Assembly: GCA_021813325.1 (NCBI GenBank)
Contig: JAKALA010000018.1
Span: 1 to 58,337 of the forward strand
Direction: 5' to 3'
Length of the DNA: 58,337 nt
From: a bacterium
GTDB lineage: Bacteria > Verrucomicrobiota > Verrucomicrobiia > Limisphaerales > UBA11358
Positions 34,912 to 43,564 of the stretch are shown one piece after another. The stretch's first letter is position 1. Every line of letters starts with the position of its first letter. The notes beneath the pieces were generated by a model. The model was not told where the DNA came from. It did not search any database and saw only the letters and a program-made list of their open reading frames with translations. The position numbers were made by a program, and so were the translations under genes.

Positions 34912-36471
34912 ATGCACGAGGATTGGAAACCGCGCCATAGTCCCTGGCTCATCGCCGTGGGCGTGATGCTGGCGACATTCATGGAAGTGCTGGACACGTC
35001 CATCGCCAACGTCGCGCTGCCGCACATCGGCGGGAATCTTTCAGCGACGGCGGAGGAAGCCACCTGGGTGCTGACCAGCTATCTCGTGGCCAACGCCATC
35101 GTGCTGCCCACGACCGGCTGGCTGGCAAATCACTTCGGCCGCAAGCGCGTGTTCATGTCGTGCATTGCATTGTTCACGGTATCCTCGGCAATGTGCGGGC
35201 TGGCGTGGGATCTGCCGGCGCTCATCGTGGCGCGGATTCTTCAGGGGCTCGGCGGCGGGGCCATGGTGCCGATCGCGCAGGCCATCATGCTGGAGAGTTT
35301 TCCGCGCCAGAAACGCGGCGCGGCCATGGCCATCTTCGCGCAAGGCGTGGTCGTGGCGCCCATTCTCGGGCCGACGCTTGGCGGCTGGATTACCGACAGC
35401 TATTCGTGGCACTGGATTTTCTACATCAACCTGCCCGTGGGTATTTTCGCCATGTTCATGGCGCAATGGCTCGTGGAAGACCCGCCTTACATCAAGCGTA
35501 ACCTGAAAGCCACGATTGATTATGTCGGTTTTGGTCTGCTGGTCGTTTGGCTGGCCACCTTGCAGATTTTGTTGGACAAGGGGCAGGAAGCCGACTGGTT
35601 CAGCGCGGATTGGGTGCGCTGGTTTACGGTGGTGTCGGTGCTGGCGTTCATCGGGTTTGTCTGGTGGGAATTCACGACTGACCATCCGCTGGTGGACTTG
35701 CGGGTGTTCAAATATCGCAATTTCACGCTGGGTTTGATTTTGATGCTGACACTGGCGGGCATTCTTTATGGCACCACCGCGCAAATTCCATTGTTTCTGC
35801 AAACGCTGATGGGCTATCCGGCTTTGCAAAGCGGCTATGCTTTGTCGCCGCGCGGCATCGCGGCGTTTTTTACCACGTTCTTTGTCGGTCGGTTGGTCGG
35901 CAAGGTGCGTTCCAAATATCTGCTGTGCATTGGATTTAGTGTTCTGGCAACTTCATCTTTTATGTTGAGCCGCCTGAATCTGCAAGTTTCCCAGTGGAAC
36001 GTCATTTTGCCCAGCCTGGTCAACGGCGTCGGCATCAGTTTCATTTTCGTGCCGCTGACCACCATTACGATGAGCCAGTTGGGCCAGCAGCAGCTCGGCA
36101 ACGCCACCGGCCTCTACAATCTCACGCGCAATCTCGGCGGCAGCATCGGCATTGCCTTTGTCACCACCATGCTGGCGCGCGGATCGCAGGCGCATCAGGC
36201 TTACCTGGTGAGTCATCTCACGCCGGCGGACCGGCCCTTCGTGGAGCGCTTTGAGGCGGCCAGACAAATGCTCGCGCAACATGCCGATCCCGTGACGGCG
36301 GCGCGTCAGGCGTATGCGGGGATTTACTCCATGCTCGACCAGCAGGCGCATCTGTGGGCTTATGTGGACAATTTCTTCAAGTTTGGCCTGATGGCGGTGT
36401 GCACCATGCCGCTGATCTTATTGTTCAAACGCGTATCGCATCCGGCCAAACCGGCGCCGGGCGCTCGTTAA
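34912..36471 (+). CDS. emrB: EmrB/QacA-type MFS drug exporter (DHA2 family)
   Basis: This 519-residue transporter has 14 predicted helices. It shows the DHA2 motif 'MLATFMEVLDTSIANVALPHIGGNLSATAEEATWVLTSYLVANAIVLPTTGWLANHFGRKRVF' (motifs D1 and A) and motif C 'GVVVAPILGPTLGGWITDSYSWHWIFYINLPVG'. With EmrA it would export hydrophobic compounds across both membranes together with an outer-membrane factor encoded elsewhere. It begins 6 bases after emrA and is the last gene of the TetR-controlled operon. Confidence 0.94.
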   Translation: MHEDWKPRHSPWLIAVGVMLATFMEVLDTSIANVALPHIGGNLSATAEEATWVLTSYLVANAIVLPTTGWLANHFGRKRVFMSCIALFTVSSAMCGLAWDLPALIVARILQGLGGGAMVPIAQAIMLESFPRQKRGAAMAIFAQGVVVAPILGPTLGGWITDSYSWHWIFYINLPVGIFAMFMAQWLVEDPPYIKRNLKATIDYVGFGLLVVWLATLQILLDKGQEADWFSADWVRWFTVVSVLAFIGFVWWEFTTDHPLVDLRVFKYRNFTLGLILMLTLAGILYGTTAQIPLFLQTLMGYPALQSGYALSPRGIAAFFTTFFVGRLVGKVRSKYLLCIGFSVLATSSFMLSRLNLQVSQWNVILPSLVNGVGISFIFVPLTTITMSQLGQQQLGNATGLYNLTRNLGGSIGIAFVTTMLARGSQAHQAYLVSHLTPADRPFVERFEAARQMLAQHADPVTAARQAYAGIYSMLDQQAHLWAYVDNFFKFGLMAVCTMPLILLFKRVSHPAKPAPGAR

Positions 36472-36512
36472 TCGGTCCCAATAAAATCCCGGCTTCAACC
36501 TTATGGCGGTTT

Positions 36513-36695
36513 AATTAACCCGAACTCCGCAGTTGGGGAGCGCCGGCCGCTGGCCGGCGGTGTTTGGCGGCCCCCCATGATCTTCACCGAACGGAACGGG
36601 GAAATATGGGTTCAACGAGGTTTTCGGCCGGCCGCCGAAAACCACACGCGAGCCGCGGGTGGTTCCCATGCCAACTGCGGTTTTCGGGTTTAATT
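36513..36695. repeat. MITE-like element with terminal inverted repeats
   Basis: The ends 36513-36536 and 36671-36695 are inverted repeats (22 of about 24 positions match with one gap; cores AATTAA, CCCGAA, CCGCAGTTGG). Inside are two more perfect inverted repeats: CGCCGGCC/GGCCGGCG (36541-36548 with 36552-36559) and GGTTTTCGG/CCGAAAACC (36619-36627 with 36635-36643). It encodes nothing convincing. I recall similar text from other verrucomicrobial genomes, often mis-called as small proteins, so a dispersed miniature element is likely. No target-site duplication is certain. Confidence 0.65.
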
Positions 36696-36710
36696 CTGTC
36701 GCCATCCAAA

Positions 36711-36730
36711 GGCGGCGCAGCAGCGCCGCC
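36711..36730. repeat. GC-rich hairpin (REP-like)
   Basis: GGCGGCGC (36711-36718) pairs perfectly with GCGCCGCC (36723-36730) around AGCA. It sits directly beside the MITE-like element. Its dispersed nature is assumed, not tested. Confidence 0.5.
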
Positions 36731-37048
36731 CTACCTGTATTTGGCAGGGTAGAGCTGCCGCTCGGCCCCAATTTTCCGATGGTTACGCGGCTATAGTTTT
36801 TCTAAAACCGCCCTAGTTGAACTGGAAATCAAAGTGCGTGAATTGTTGCCGTTACGCCGCGAGGCTATGGCACTTCACATCAATTCTGGCACCTTGGCAT
36901 TGAGTCTGAAAGTTATCCGGTGGAGTGCGCCTCGTCCGCCAACCCGCTTTGAGTTGCCCGCCTGCTCAAATGGGAGTTTTGCCAGCCAGGCCGACGCCGG
37001 TCCTACGGCATTGTCATGGCCATAGGTAACGCAATCAGGCCGTGGCAC
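36731..37048. other. Intergenic stretch with no supported gene
   Basis: Between the repeats and the convergent phosphomutase gene I find no frame with family features and no strong terminator. The short open frame at 36834-37025 has no recognisable motif. Confidence 0.5.
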
Positions 37049-38533
37049 TCAGGCTGCCACGATGGCCAGCGCTCGGGCGGTGATTTCGCGGGCGCGCTCG
37101 TCCGAACTGGCTTCGGCATAGCAGCGGAATTCCGGGGCGTTGCCCGAAGGGCGCAAATGTATGACTTCCTCGCTGGCAAAGGTGATGCGCAAGCCGTCCG
37201 TCCGGTTCAGGCTGGTCACGGTGCCGCAGAGGCCGCCGAACATGACTTCAAGCGCGGTTTTATCCGCGGCGTCCGCGCCGGAATTAAATTTCGCGAGCAT
37301 GGCCTGGCTTTTTTCCGTGGCAAAACTTTTCAGCCGATCGCTGGCGGTGAAGCGTGCTGGCAAAGCGGCCACCAGCTCGGAAATCTTTTGGCTCTGCTGT
37401 TTGGCCAGCAATAGAATCCCCAGCATGACGATGACCGAATCGCGGGTGGGCAGGGCGCGGAGCTTTTTGCCGTCGCGTTCCATGTCTGAGTTCAAAAGGA
37501 AACCGCCATTGGCTTCATAGCCCACCACGCATTGGGCGCCCGCGGCCGAAGCTTCCAGCATGGAAGCGACCACGAATGGCGAACCAATGCGAGTGCGCCG
37601 GATTTCCGGGAACCAGCCGCATTTTTCAACGGCGGAATTGCAGCTCACGGGCGTGCAAACCGTGTCTGCTCCGAGAAATTTGGCGCACAAAATGCCCGCG
37701 ACATCGCCGCGCAGCCAGTTGCCGCGCTCGTCGCTGACCAGCGGACGATCGCTGTCGCCATCGGTGGAGACGATCGCATCAAATTTGCCGGTTGCCGCCC
37801 ATTCCGAAGCCAGTTTCACATCCTCGGGGCGGATGGCTTCAGTGTCCACGGGAATGAATTTTTCCGACCAGCCCAGGGCGGTGATGGTCGCGCCGAGACC
37901 TGAGAAAATTTTTACCATAGCATCGCGGGCCACGGCGGAGTGCTGGTAAATGCCGATGCGCAAACCTTTCAAGGCGTCGCGTCCGAAAAAACAGAGATAG
38001 CGTTCCACGTAATCATCACCTGCATCGCCGGAAACCCGGCGGCGAACCGGAATTTGCCGGGCGAAATGGCCGTCGGCATTGAACAACGCCTCATCCCATG
38101 CCACGATCTGACTGCTCATCCCGCGCTCGTCGTCCTTGAGCACTTCGCCGTTTGGCTTGTTAAATTTGATGCCGTTCCGGTCATCCGGAATATGGCTGCC
38201 CGTCACCATGATTGAGGAAATGTTGTTGCTGAACCCGAACAACGCGACTGCCGGTGACGCCACTTTGCCGCAATTCATTGGCGTATAGCCCAGGTCTTCG
38301 GCAGCCCGGCAAACGGCTTCCATGACGCGGTCGGTGCTGGGACGAAAATCGCCGCCAACGGCAACCATCTCGCCCGCGCGTTTCAACTGGCCGCAACTTT
38401 CCAAATATTGCAAAAAGCCCTTGGTGTAGGCGTAACAAACCAGATCGGTCATGGCCGTGGCCAGGCCGCGGGCGCCGCTCGTGCCGAAGGCCACACCACT
38501 GTTGAGCATCAATTCTTGAATGGATTTCTTCAT
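37049..38533 (-). CDS. Phosphohexomutase (phosphomannomutase/phosphoglucomutase family)
   Basis: The enzyme interconverts hexose 1- and 6-phosphates through a phosphoserine. The 494-residue protein has 'FGTSGARGLA' near the start and the active-site Ser113 in 'VTGSHIPDDRNGIKF'. The metal-binding loop is 'STDGDSDRPLV', the sugar-binding loop 'VGYEANGGFLL' and the phosphate-binding loop 'LRPSGNAPEFR'. All four functional regions are present. It is the last gene after the GH2 and GH116 genes on the same strand (37-base gap), so it may channel released hexose. Specificity for mannose or glucose phosphate is not readable. Confidence 0.92.
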   Translation of the reverse strand: MKKSIQELMLNSGVAFGTSGARGLATAMTDLVCYAYTKGFLQYLESCGQLKRAGEMVAVGGDFRPSTDRVMEAVCRAAEDLGYTPMNCGKVASPAVALFGFSNNISSIMVTGSHIPDDRNGIKFNKPNGEVLKDDERGMSSQIVAWDEALFNADGHFARQIPVRRRVSGDAGDDYVERYLCFFGRDALKGLRIGIYQHSAVARDAMVKIFSGLGATITALGWSEKFIPVDTEAIRPEDVKLASEWAATGKFDAIVSTDGDSDRPLVSDERGNWLRGDVAGILCAKFLGADTVCTPVSCNSAVEKCGWFPEIRRTRIGSPFVVASMLEASAAGAQCVVGYEANGGFLLNSDMERDGKKLRALPTRDSVIVMLGILLLAKQQSQKISELVAALPARFTASDRLKSFATEKSQAMLAKFNSGADAADKTALEVMFGGLCGTVTSLNRTDGLRITFASEEVIHLRPSGNAPEFRCYAEASSDERAREITARALAIVAA

Positions 38534-38570
38534 TATTAGCGATTGCTTAAATTGGTTGTTCCACGCCGCG

Positions 38571-41500
38571 TTAGCTGGCGGTAATGCTTAAGGTTTGGCC
38601 CGGCTCCAAAACCGCTGGTTGTGCCAGTAAAATCACAACCCGCTGGTCGGTGCGCCTGACCGTTGCCGGCCATTCCTTTGTGCCGACATGAACGTGGAAT
38701 GAATCCACTTGCGGAAACTCCAAGCCGATGCTTTTTACCCGCATTTTGCCCCAGCGGACAGACATTTCTGCGTGCCAATGGTGATTTTTTTTCTGCTGCG
38801 AAAAGCTGCCCCAAGCCGTGGCGCTGGTGAAGGCGGAGCGAAAATGTTCCGGTGTGAGTTTGGGACTGAACGCGATATGCGCTTTCGATCCGTCATATTC
38901 AAAACCGCAAGCCGCCAGGAAGACGCCATAGCTGGCCATGCTGCGGGCATAATGATCACCGCATTCCACTTCATTCCAAGGATTGCGTCGCGAGGCGTGG
39001 TAACGATCATGCACGGCGCGTTCCACGGCCAGACCTTCCAGCAACATTCCTTCCCAGATCATGTGGCCGGCGACCTGATGTTCAAAGCCGTTCATGCATT
39101 CGTTGAAATATCCCGCCGCCCATTCCGGACCTTTGCCTTTGGCCTGGGCGTAGTCCCAATCCCTGCGCGGGAACGAACACATCAACAAGCCCGCTTCGCC
39201 CGCCAGCGCATACCAGCGGCCCGATTTGTAGATTGATCGATACGAACCCGCATCCGGCGTGAAATTGTAACGCCAGAGTGATTTAAGCGCGGCAGCGGTT
39301 TCGTTCTGCGGCAGCACGCGGGGCAGGCCGACTTGGAATGCCCAGCTCTGTGCGAATACCTGGTCAATCTCGCAGCCGGTGCCGGAATTGATGGCATCCA
39401 GATGCCTGGGATCGACTTGGTTGATGAAGTATTCGCCATCAAAAAGTTGTTCTACGAGATGTTTGCGGCCCGCTTCAACAATTTTGCGACATTGACTGGC
39501 GAACGCCGTGTCGCCCATGACATCCGCCATGGCCGCGGCCGCTTGCAGAGCGGCGAGGTAAAGTCCGCTCAACCACGCCACGGCGCCAAACCAGTCGGTA
39601 TCCAGCGTATTGTGCTGATTGCTTTCAATGATGCCGTCGTTATTGGCATCTTTGGCGATCAACCATTCCGTGGCGCGTTTGATGCCGGGCCAGTTGCGCT
39701 GGAGAAATTCGTTGCTGTCGGTCATCTGATGTTCCCGCAAGGCGCGCAAGATGGTGCCAGCCTGGCCGTCCACGGCGGGGATCTGATTGGCTTCCGCGCG
39801 GAAATGAATGGCGCCATCCGGTTGCAGGGCCAGACCGAAATCGACTCGTTCGCGGGTGATGCGTTCCAATTCAGGGAAAATTCGTGCAATGGCGTGGGCG
39901 TAATGATAGACGTGTCCGCAGGTTCCTGCGCAGCAGCCGACGCCTTCCCATCCGTAAAACCGGCCATCCGCAAAACGATAACTGGTGGAGGTGGCCAGGG
40001 TTGACGTGTTCAGAAAAGTCCGGTCGAGAAACCAAAATGGCAGGGTGGAGTCATACCACGTGTCGCGCCACAGCCTGGTTTGTCCGGCCAGCCGGTCAAA
40101 GTTTTCGGCGATATGGCTGGCCACCGCGTGGGCGGAATCAAACGGGGTGGCGTAGTAGCGCCCTTGCTTGGCGATGTTGGGCAGACGATTCAGATTGGGA
40201 AAATGCCACGCAAAAATAAATGTCACCGTTTCGCTCTGTCCGGGTTTAAGCTTCAATTTACGCCCCAGTTTGCCAACGATTTTTTCCGCAAGCCGCTTGG
40301 TCTGATTTCCCGAATCAACATCCGCAGGCGCTCCAAGCAAACCCAAACCCATGGTTCCATAATCGGGGAGTTGCTCCAACGCCAGCGCGCCTTCGTCGTG
40401 ATCGGTGAATACAATCCGGCCAAGGCCAATATTTCCCCACGGCCCGGTTTCATCATCCACGACCTCCAGCACGGCCTGTTTGCCTTCCAATTCACTGACA
40501 TCAAAAAACTGGAGGGTCATGCGATTGTCGTCCTGCCCTGTGGTTGATCGCACGACTTTTCCATCCACTTTCAGATTAAGACAGGTCTTATTTTTGTGGC
40601 TGCCGCCTCCGATCCAAAACTTGATGAAATGCCGTTCGATCAGGAATGGCCGACTGGTGAGCTGGCCCATTGCATGGTCGCGTTGCTCGACGCTGTTGCC
40701 CGGTGCCGAAGCATGGGTGTTCACCACCCGCTCGGTGTCGCCGCCCACATCGCCTTGATAACCAGGAATGGCCGATTTCAAAATAGGCCCGCTGCCAAAA
40801 GCGGTTCCAGTCACGGTCCAGCCGGAATAGTCGGACTTGTTCCAGTCCTCGAACAGGATATCAGGACGCGGAGGAGATTGGGTGGGCGCTGGCGGCTGTG
40901 CCGAACTTTCCAGAAAAGTGTAGCCGGAACCTTGAATTAGTTGATTCCGGCGCGTGCCGCGCTTTTCATGGTGATGCAAACATACTCCATTCTCCAACGA
41001 GCCGAGTAAAGTTGCTGCCAATTCGGCATTGGACGAATTGCGGATCGTGAATTGCATCACGGTGGCCGGCAGACTGGAATCATCTGTGTTGAGCGGGATG
41101 AACGGCGAAAACGCCTCCAGTTTCACTTCGCACGGAACGTTCGGATCTTTGTATTCCACGGTGCCAATGGGATATTGTCCGCAGAAGGCCACATCGGAAA
41201 AACCAGATTTATCAAGCGGAATGATACGCTCGCCAAGTTGAAGCGAAAAACTTTGTTCCAGCGGCGAACTGGGCTCCGGTGGGTGCGCGTAATGCGCGTC
41301 GCCAGTGGCTGGCCAGAGGTTGAAAATGTCCCAACACCACAACTTGCCGTCGCCGCCGAGATAAAGTTGTCCTGCACAGATGCCGCCCACCGGCATGCCG
41401 ATGAATCTTAATTCCTTGCCGCGATAAACTGTCGGCTCACCACGGGCAAACAGCGATTTGACCCAATCCGGATGCAGCTTTTTATCCGCCGGCACCCAAT

Positions 41501-41609
41501 GGTCGAAATCTTCGCGGCTGAAGGGGCCGGCCATTACCGGCCAGTTAGAAAACACCAGACCGGCGGCAGCCGTGCCGGTCAGTTTGAAAAAATCGCGGCG
41601 GGGCAGCAT
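38571..41609 (-). CDS. Tat-exported GH116-like glycoside hydrolase with an inserted beta-sandwich
   Basis: GH116 enzymes include bacterial beta-glucosidases and glucosylceramidase relatives. The 1012-residue protein has a Tat signal ('RRDFFKLTGTAAAG') and an N-terminal domain ('GMPVGGICAGQLYLGGDGKLWCWDIFNLW'). The catalytic (alpha/alpha)6 domain contains 'WEGVGCCAGTCGHVYHYAHAIARIFPELER' (from residue 554), 'AVDGQAGTILRALREHQ' and 'NQHNTLDTDWFGAVAWLSGLYLAAL' (Asp670, probable acid/base). Residues 250-404 interrupt the N-terminal domain with a 'GWTVTGTAFGSGPI...FWIGGG...LNLKVDGKVVRSTTG...GRIVFTD' block like the carbohydrate-binding sandwich found on GH32-type enzymes. It begins 7 bases after the GH2 stop. 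Confidence 0.87.
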   Translation of the reverse strand: MLPRRDFFKLTGTAAAGLVFSNWPVMAGPFSREDFDHWVPADKKLHPDWVKSLFARGEPTVYRGKELRFIGMPVGGICAGQLYLGGDGKLWCWDIFNLWPATGDAHYAHPPEPSSPLEQSFSLQLGERIIPLDKSGFSDVAFCGQYPIGTVEYKDPNVPCEVKLEAFSPFIPLNTDDSSLPATVMQFTIRNSSNAELAATLLGSLENGVCLHHHEKRGTRRNQLIQGSGYTFLESSAQPPAPTQSPPRPDILFEDWNKSDYSGWTVTGTAFGSGPILKSAIPGYQGDVGGDTERVVNTHASAPGNSVEQRDHAMGQLTSRPFLIERHFIKFWIGGGSHKNKTCLNLKVDGKVVRSTTGQDDNRMTLQFFDVSELEGKQAVLEVVDDETGPWGNIGLGRIVFTDHDEGALALEQLPDYGTMGLGLLGAPADVDSGNQTKRLAEKIVGKLGRKLKLKPGQSETVTFIFAWHFPNLNRLPNIAKQGRYYATPFDSAHAVASHIAENFDRLAGQTRLWRDTWYDSTLPFWFLDRTFLNTSTLATSTSYRFADGRFYGWEGVGCCAGTCGHVYHYAHAIARIFPELERITRERVDFGLALQPDGAIHFRAEANQIPAVDGQAGTILRALREHQMTDSNEFLQRNWPGIKRATEWLIAKDANNDGIIESNQHNTLDTDWFGAVAWLSGLYLAALQAAAAMADVMGDTAFASQCRKIVEAGRKHLVEQLFDGEYFINQVDPRHLDAINSGTGCEIDQVFAQSWAFQVGLPRVLPQNETAAALKSLWRYNFTPDAGSYRSIYKSGRWYALAGEAGLLMCSFPRRDWDYAQAKGKGPEWAAGYFNECMNGFEHQVAGHMIWEGMLLEGLAVERAVHDRYHASRRNPWNEVECGDHYARSMASYGVFLAACGFEYDGSKAHIAFSPKLTPEHFRSAFTSATAWGSFSQQKKNHHWHAEMSVRWGKMRVKSIGLEFPQVDSFHVHVGTKEWPATVRRTDQRVVILLAQPAVLEPGQTLSITAS

Positions 41610-41616
41610 GGCAATA

Positions 41617-43455
41617 TCATTGATTGCTGGCTTCCGCTGCTTTATCCGCGTAGATTTTTTTCAGCACCGAGAAGGCGGCTTTCTTTTCGCCGTTGGAACC
41701 GATCAGGCCTTTGCGATTCCATCCGTCTTGAATCCCCGGTAATTGGCGTTTGGGCGAACGGAAATCGCAAAGAATCCACGGCGTGCAGCCACTGAACGCA
41801 GGGATTTTGTCCAGCATCGCCATCGTGCGCTGATACACATCCGCCTGATATTCCTCGCTGAAACGCGTCAGGGCATCGGCGTGAAAACCTTGTTTGGCGC
41901 CAGCGCCGAATTCGCTGATGACCACGGGTTTTTCGTATTTGAACGACCAATGAACTTTATCAATTTTTTCCGGCAATCCGTCATACCAGCCGACGTATTC
42001 ATTGAAGCTCAACAAATCCGTGAATTCGCCAAATGGATCATCCACGATCTTGTGCGGCGAATCTTTCGGATCGGCGTGAACCTCCATCGCGGCCGAAATC
42101 AACCGCGTGCCATCCAACTCGCGCGCCTCGTTGACGAGCGTCCGCAAAAATGTGGTGCGTGCCGGACTCACCGGGGTTTCATTGGCCACCGACCAGACGA
42201 TGACGCTGGCGCGATTCCAATCGCGGGTAATCAGGGCATGGAGTTGTTGCTGGGCGTTGGCCAGCGTTTCGGCGTTGGTCCAGTCGATGGTCCAATAAAC
42301 CGGAATTTCCTCCCAGACCATGATGCCCATTTCATCCGCCAAACGGGCCATGTGTTCGTTGTGCGGATAATGCGCCAGCCGGACGAAATTGCAGTTCAGC
42401 TCTTTGGCCCAGCCCAAAAGCAACCGGGCGTCCGCTTCGGACCAGGCGCGTCCGCCGCGCAGGGGATTTTCCTCGTGAATGCTGACGCCCCGCAGAAACA
42501 CGGGGTGGCCATTCAATAGAACTTTGGTGCCGCTCGTGGCAATGCTGCGAAAACCGATTCGGTCTTTCAATTCGTCCGTGCCAGTGCCGATCACCACGTC
42601 GTTCAGCGTCGGCGATTTTGGCGACCAAAGCGCGAGGTTGGGAGCGTTCAATTCGGATCGTGCCACGCCATGGTCATCCGCCATCATTTCTGCGGAGAGG
42701 GGCAAAGTAGGAAGTGAAATTTTGACCATTTGCCTGAGATCAGCGCCGTCCAGTTGAATCGTCGCGGCCACGGTATTCGTCGTGCCGGGTTTCAGTTGCA
42801 CGCGGAAATTGGAAATGAATGTGGCCGGCGTTTTCACCAGCAGCACATCGCGCGTAATGCCGCCGTAATTCCACCAGTCAGTGTTCACGGTGGGCACGCC
42901 TTCCACATGACGCTGGTTGTTGACGCGCACCACCAGCGAATTGTCGGATGCCCTTGCCAGTTTGGTGATTTCGTAGGCAAACGGAGTGAACCCGCCGATG
43001 TGCTTGCCGAGCTTGTGGCCATTGAGATATACGTCTGCCTCATAATTCGCCGCGCCAAAATAGACGAACAGCCGCTGTCCGTCCGTAAGGTTGGGCGCGT
43101 TAAATTTCCGGCGATACCAGATCGAACCTTCGTAATAGAACAGTTTATCGTCCTGCGAATTCCAATCGCCCGGAACGTTCAAGGTCGGGCTGGTGTCGAA
43201 GTTATATTCGATCAGGTCGGATTTGTTTTTCGCCTGCTGATCAAGCGCAAAACCGCCCGTGACCTTGCCGCTTTCATCAAATGGCTGGTGGCGATAATCA
43301 AAATAGCCCGTGTCATACGGGTCCACGATGACGTTCCATTTGCCGTTCAAACTGGTCGTCTGGCGCGCAAAGACATCCGCAATGACCGTTTCACTGCCAA
43401 CGGCGATCCGGGCAAACGCCAGCCCGGCTAGAATGGCCCCAAGAGGTTTGTTCAT
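41617..43455 (-). CDS. Secreted glycoside hydrolase family 2 (beta-glucuronidase/beta-galactosidase-like)
   Basis: This 612-residue protein has a signal peptide and the three-domain GH2 core. The sugar-binding jelly roll contains 'YYEGSIWYRRKF...VYFGAANYEADVYLNGHKLGKHIGGFTPFAYEIT', followed by an Ig-like domain. The TIM barrel contains 'FLRGVSIHEENPLRGGRAWSEADARLLL', 'RLAHYPHNEHMARLADEMGIMVWEEIP', the acid/base Glu in 'VIVWSVANETP' and the nucleophile Glu in 'KPVVISEFGAGA'. 'VNTDWWNYGGITRDV' is typical of beta-glucuronidase-like members. It is the first gene of a GH2-GH116-phosphomutase operon, divergent from addB (109 bases apart). Confidence 0.92.
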   Translation of the reverse strand: MNKPLGAILAGLAFARIAVGSETVIADVFARQTTSLNGKWNVIVDPYDTGYFDYRHQPFDESGKVTGGFALDQQAKNKSDLIEYNFDTSPTLNVPGDWNSQDDKLFYYEGSIWYRRKFNAPNLTDGQRLFVYFGAANYEADVYLNGHKLGKHIGGFTPFAYEITKLARASDNSLVVRVNNQRHVEGVPTVNTDWWNYGGITRDVLLVKTPATFISNFRVQLKPGTTNTVAATIQLDGADLRQMVKISLPTLPLSAEMMADDHGVARSELNAPNLALWSPKSPTLNDVVIGTGTDELKDRIGFRSIATSGTKVLLNGHPVFLRGVSIHEENPLRGGRAWSEADARLLLGWAKELNCNFVRLAHYPHNEHMARLADEMGIMVWEEIPVYWTIDWTNAETLANAQQQLHALITRDWNRASVIVWSVANETPVSPARTTFLRTLVNEARELDGTRLISAAMEVHADPKDSPHKIVDDPFGEFTDLLSFNEYVGWYDGLPEKIDKVHWSFKYEKPVVISEFGAGAKQGFHADALTRFSEEYQADVYQRTMAMLDKIPAFSGCTPWILCDFRSPKRQLPGIQDGWNRKGLIGSNGEKKAAFSVLKKIYADKAAEASNQ

Positions 43456-43564
43456 GGAAAGGTAAATTGGTTCCGTTCACAGTAGTCAATCGGACCGGGC
43501 GAAGGAACCAATTTTCCCGGTAAAATTCCATTGCACCTGGCCGCGGTTCGCCGAAAATTTCCCC

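Noticed and set aside
36511-36771. 86-codon frame on the minus strand across the intergenic repeats
   Set aside because: It spans the MITE-like element and the GC-rich hairpin; the apparent conservation would be that of the DNA repeat, not of a protein.
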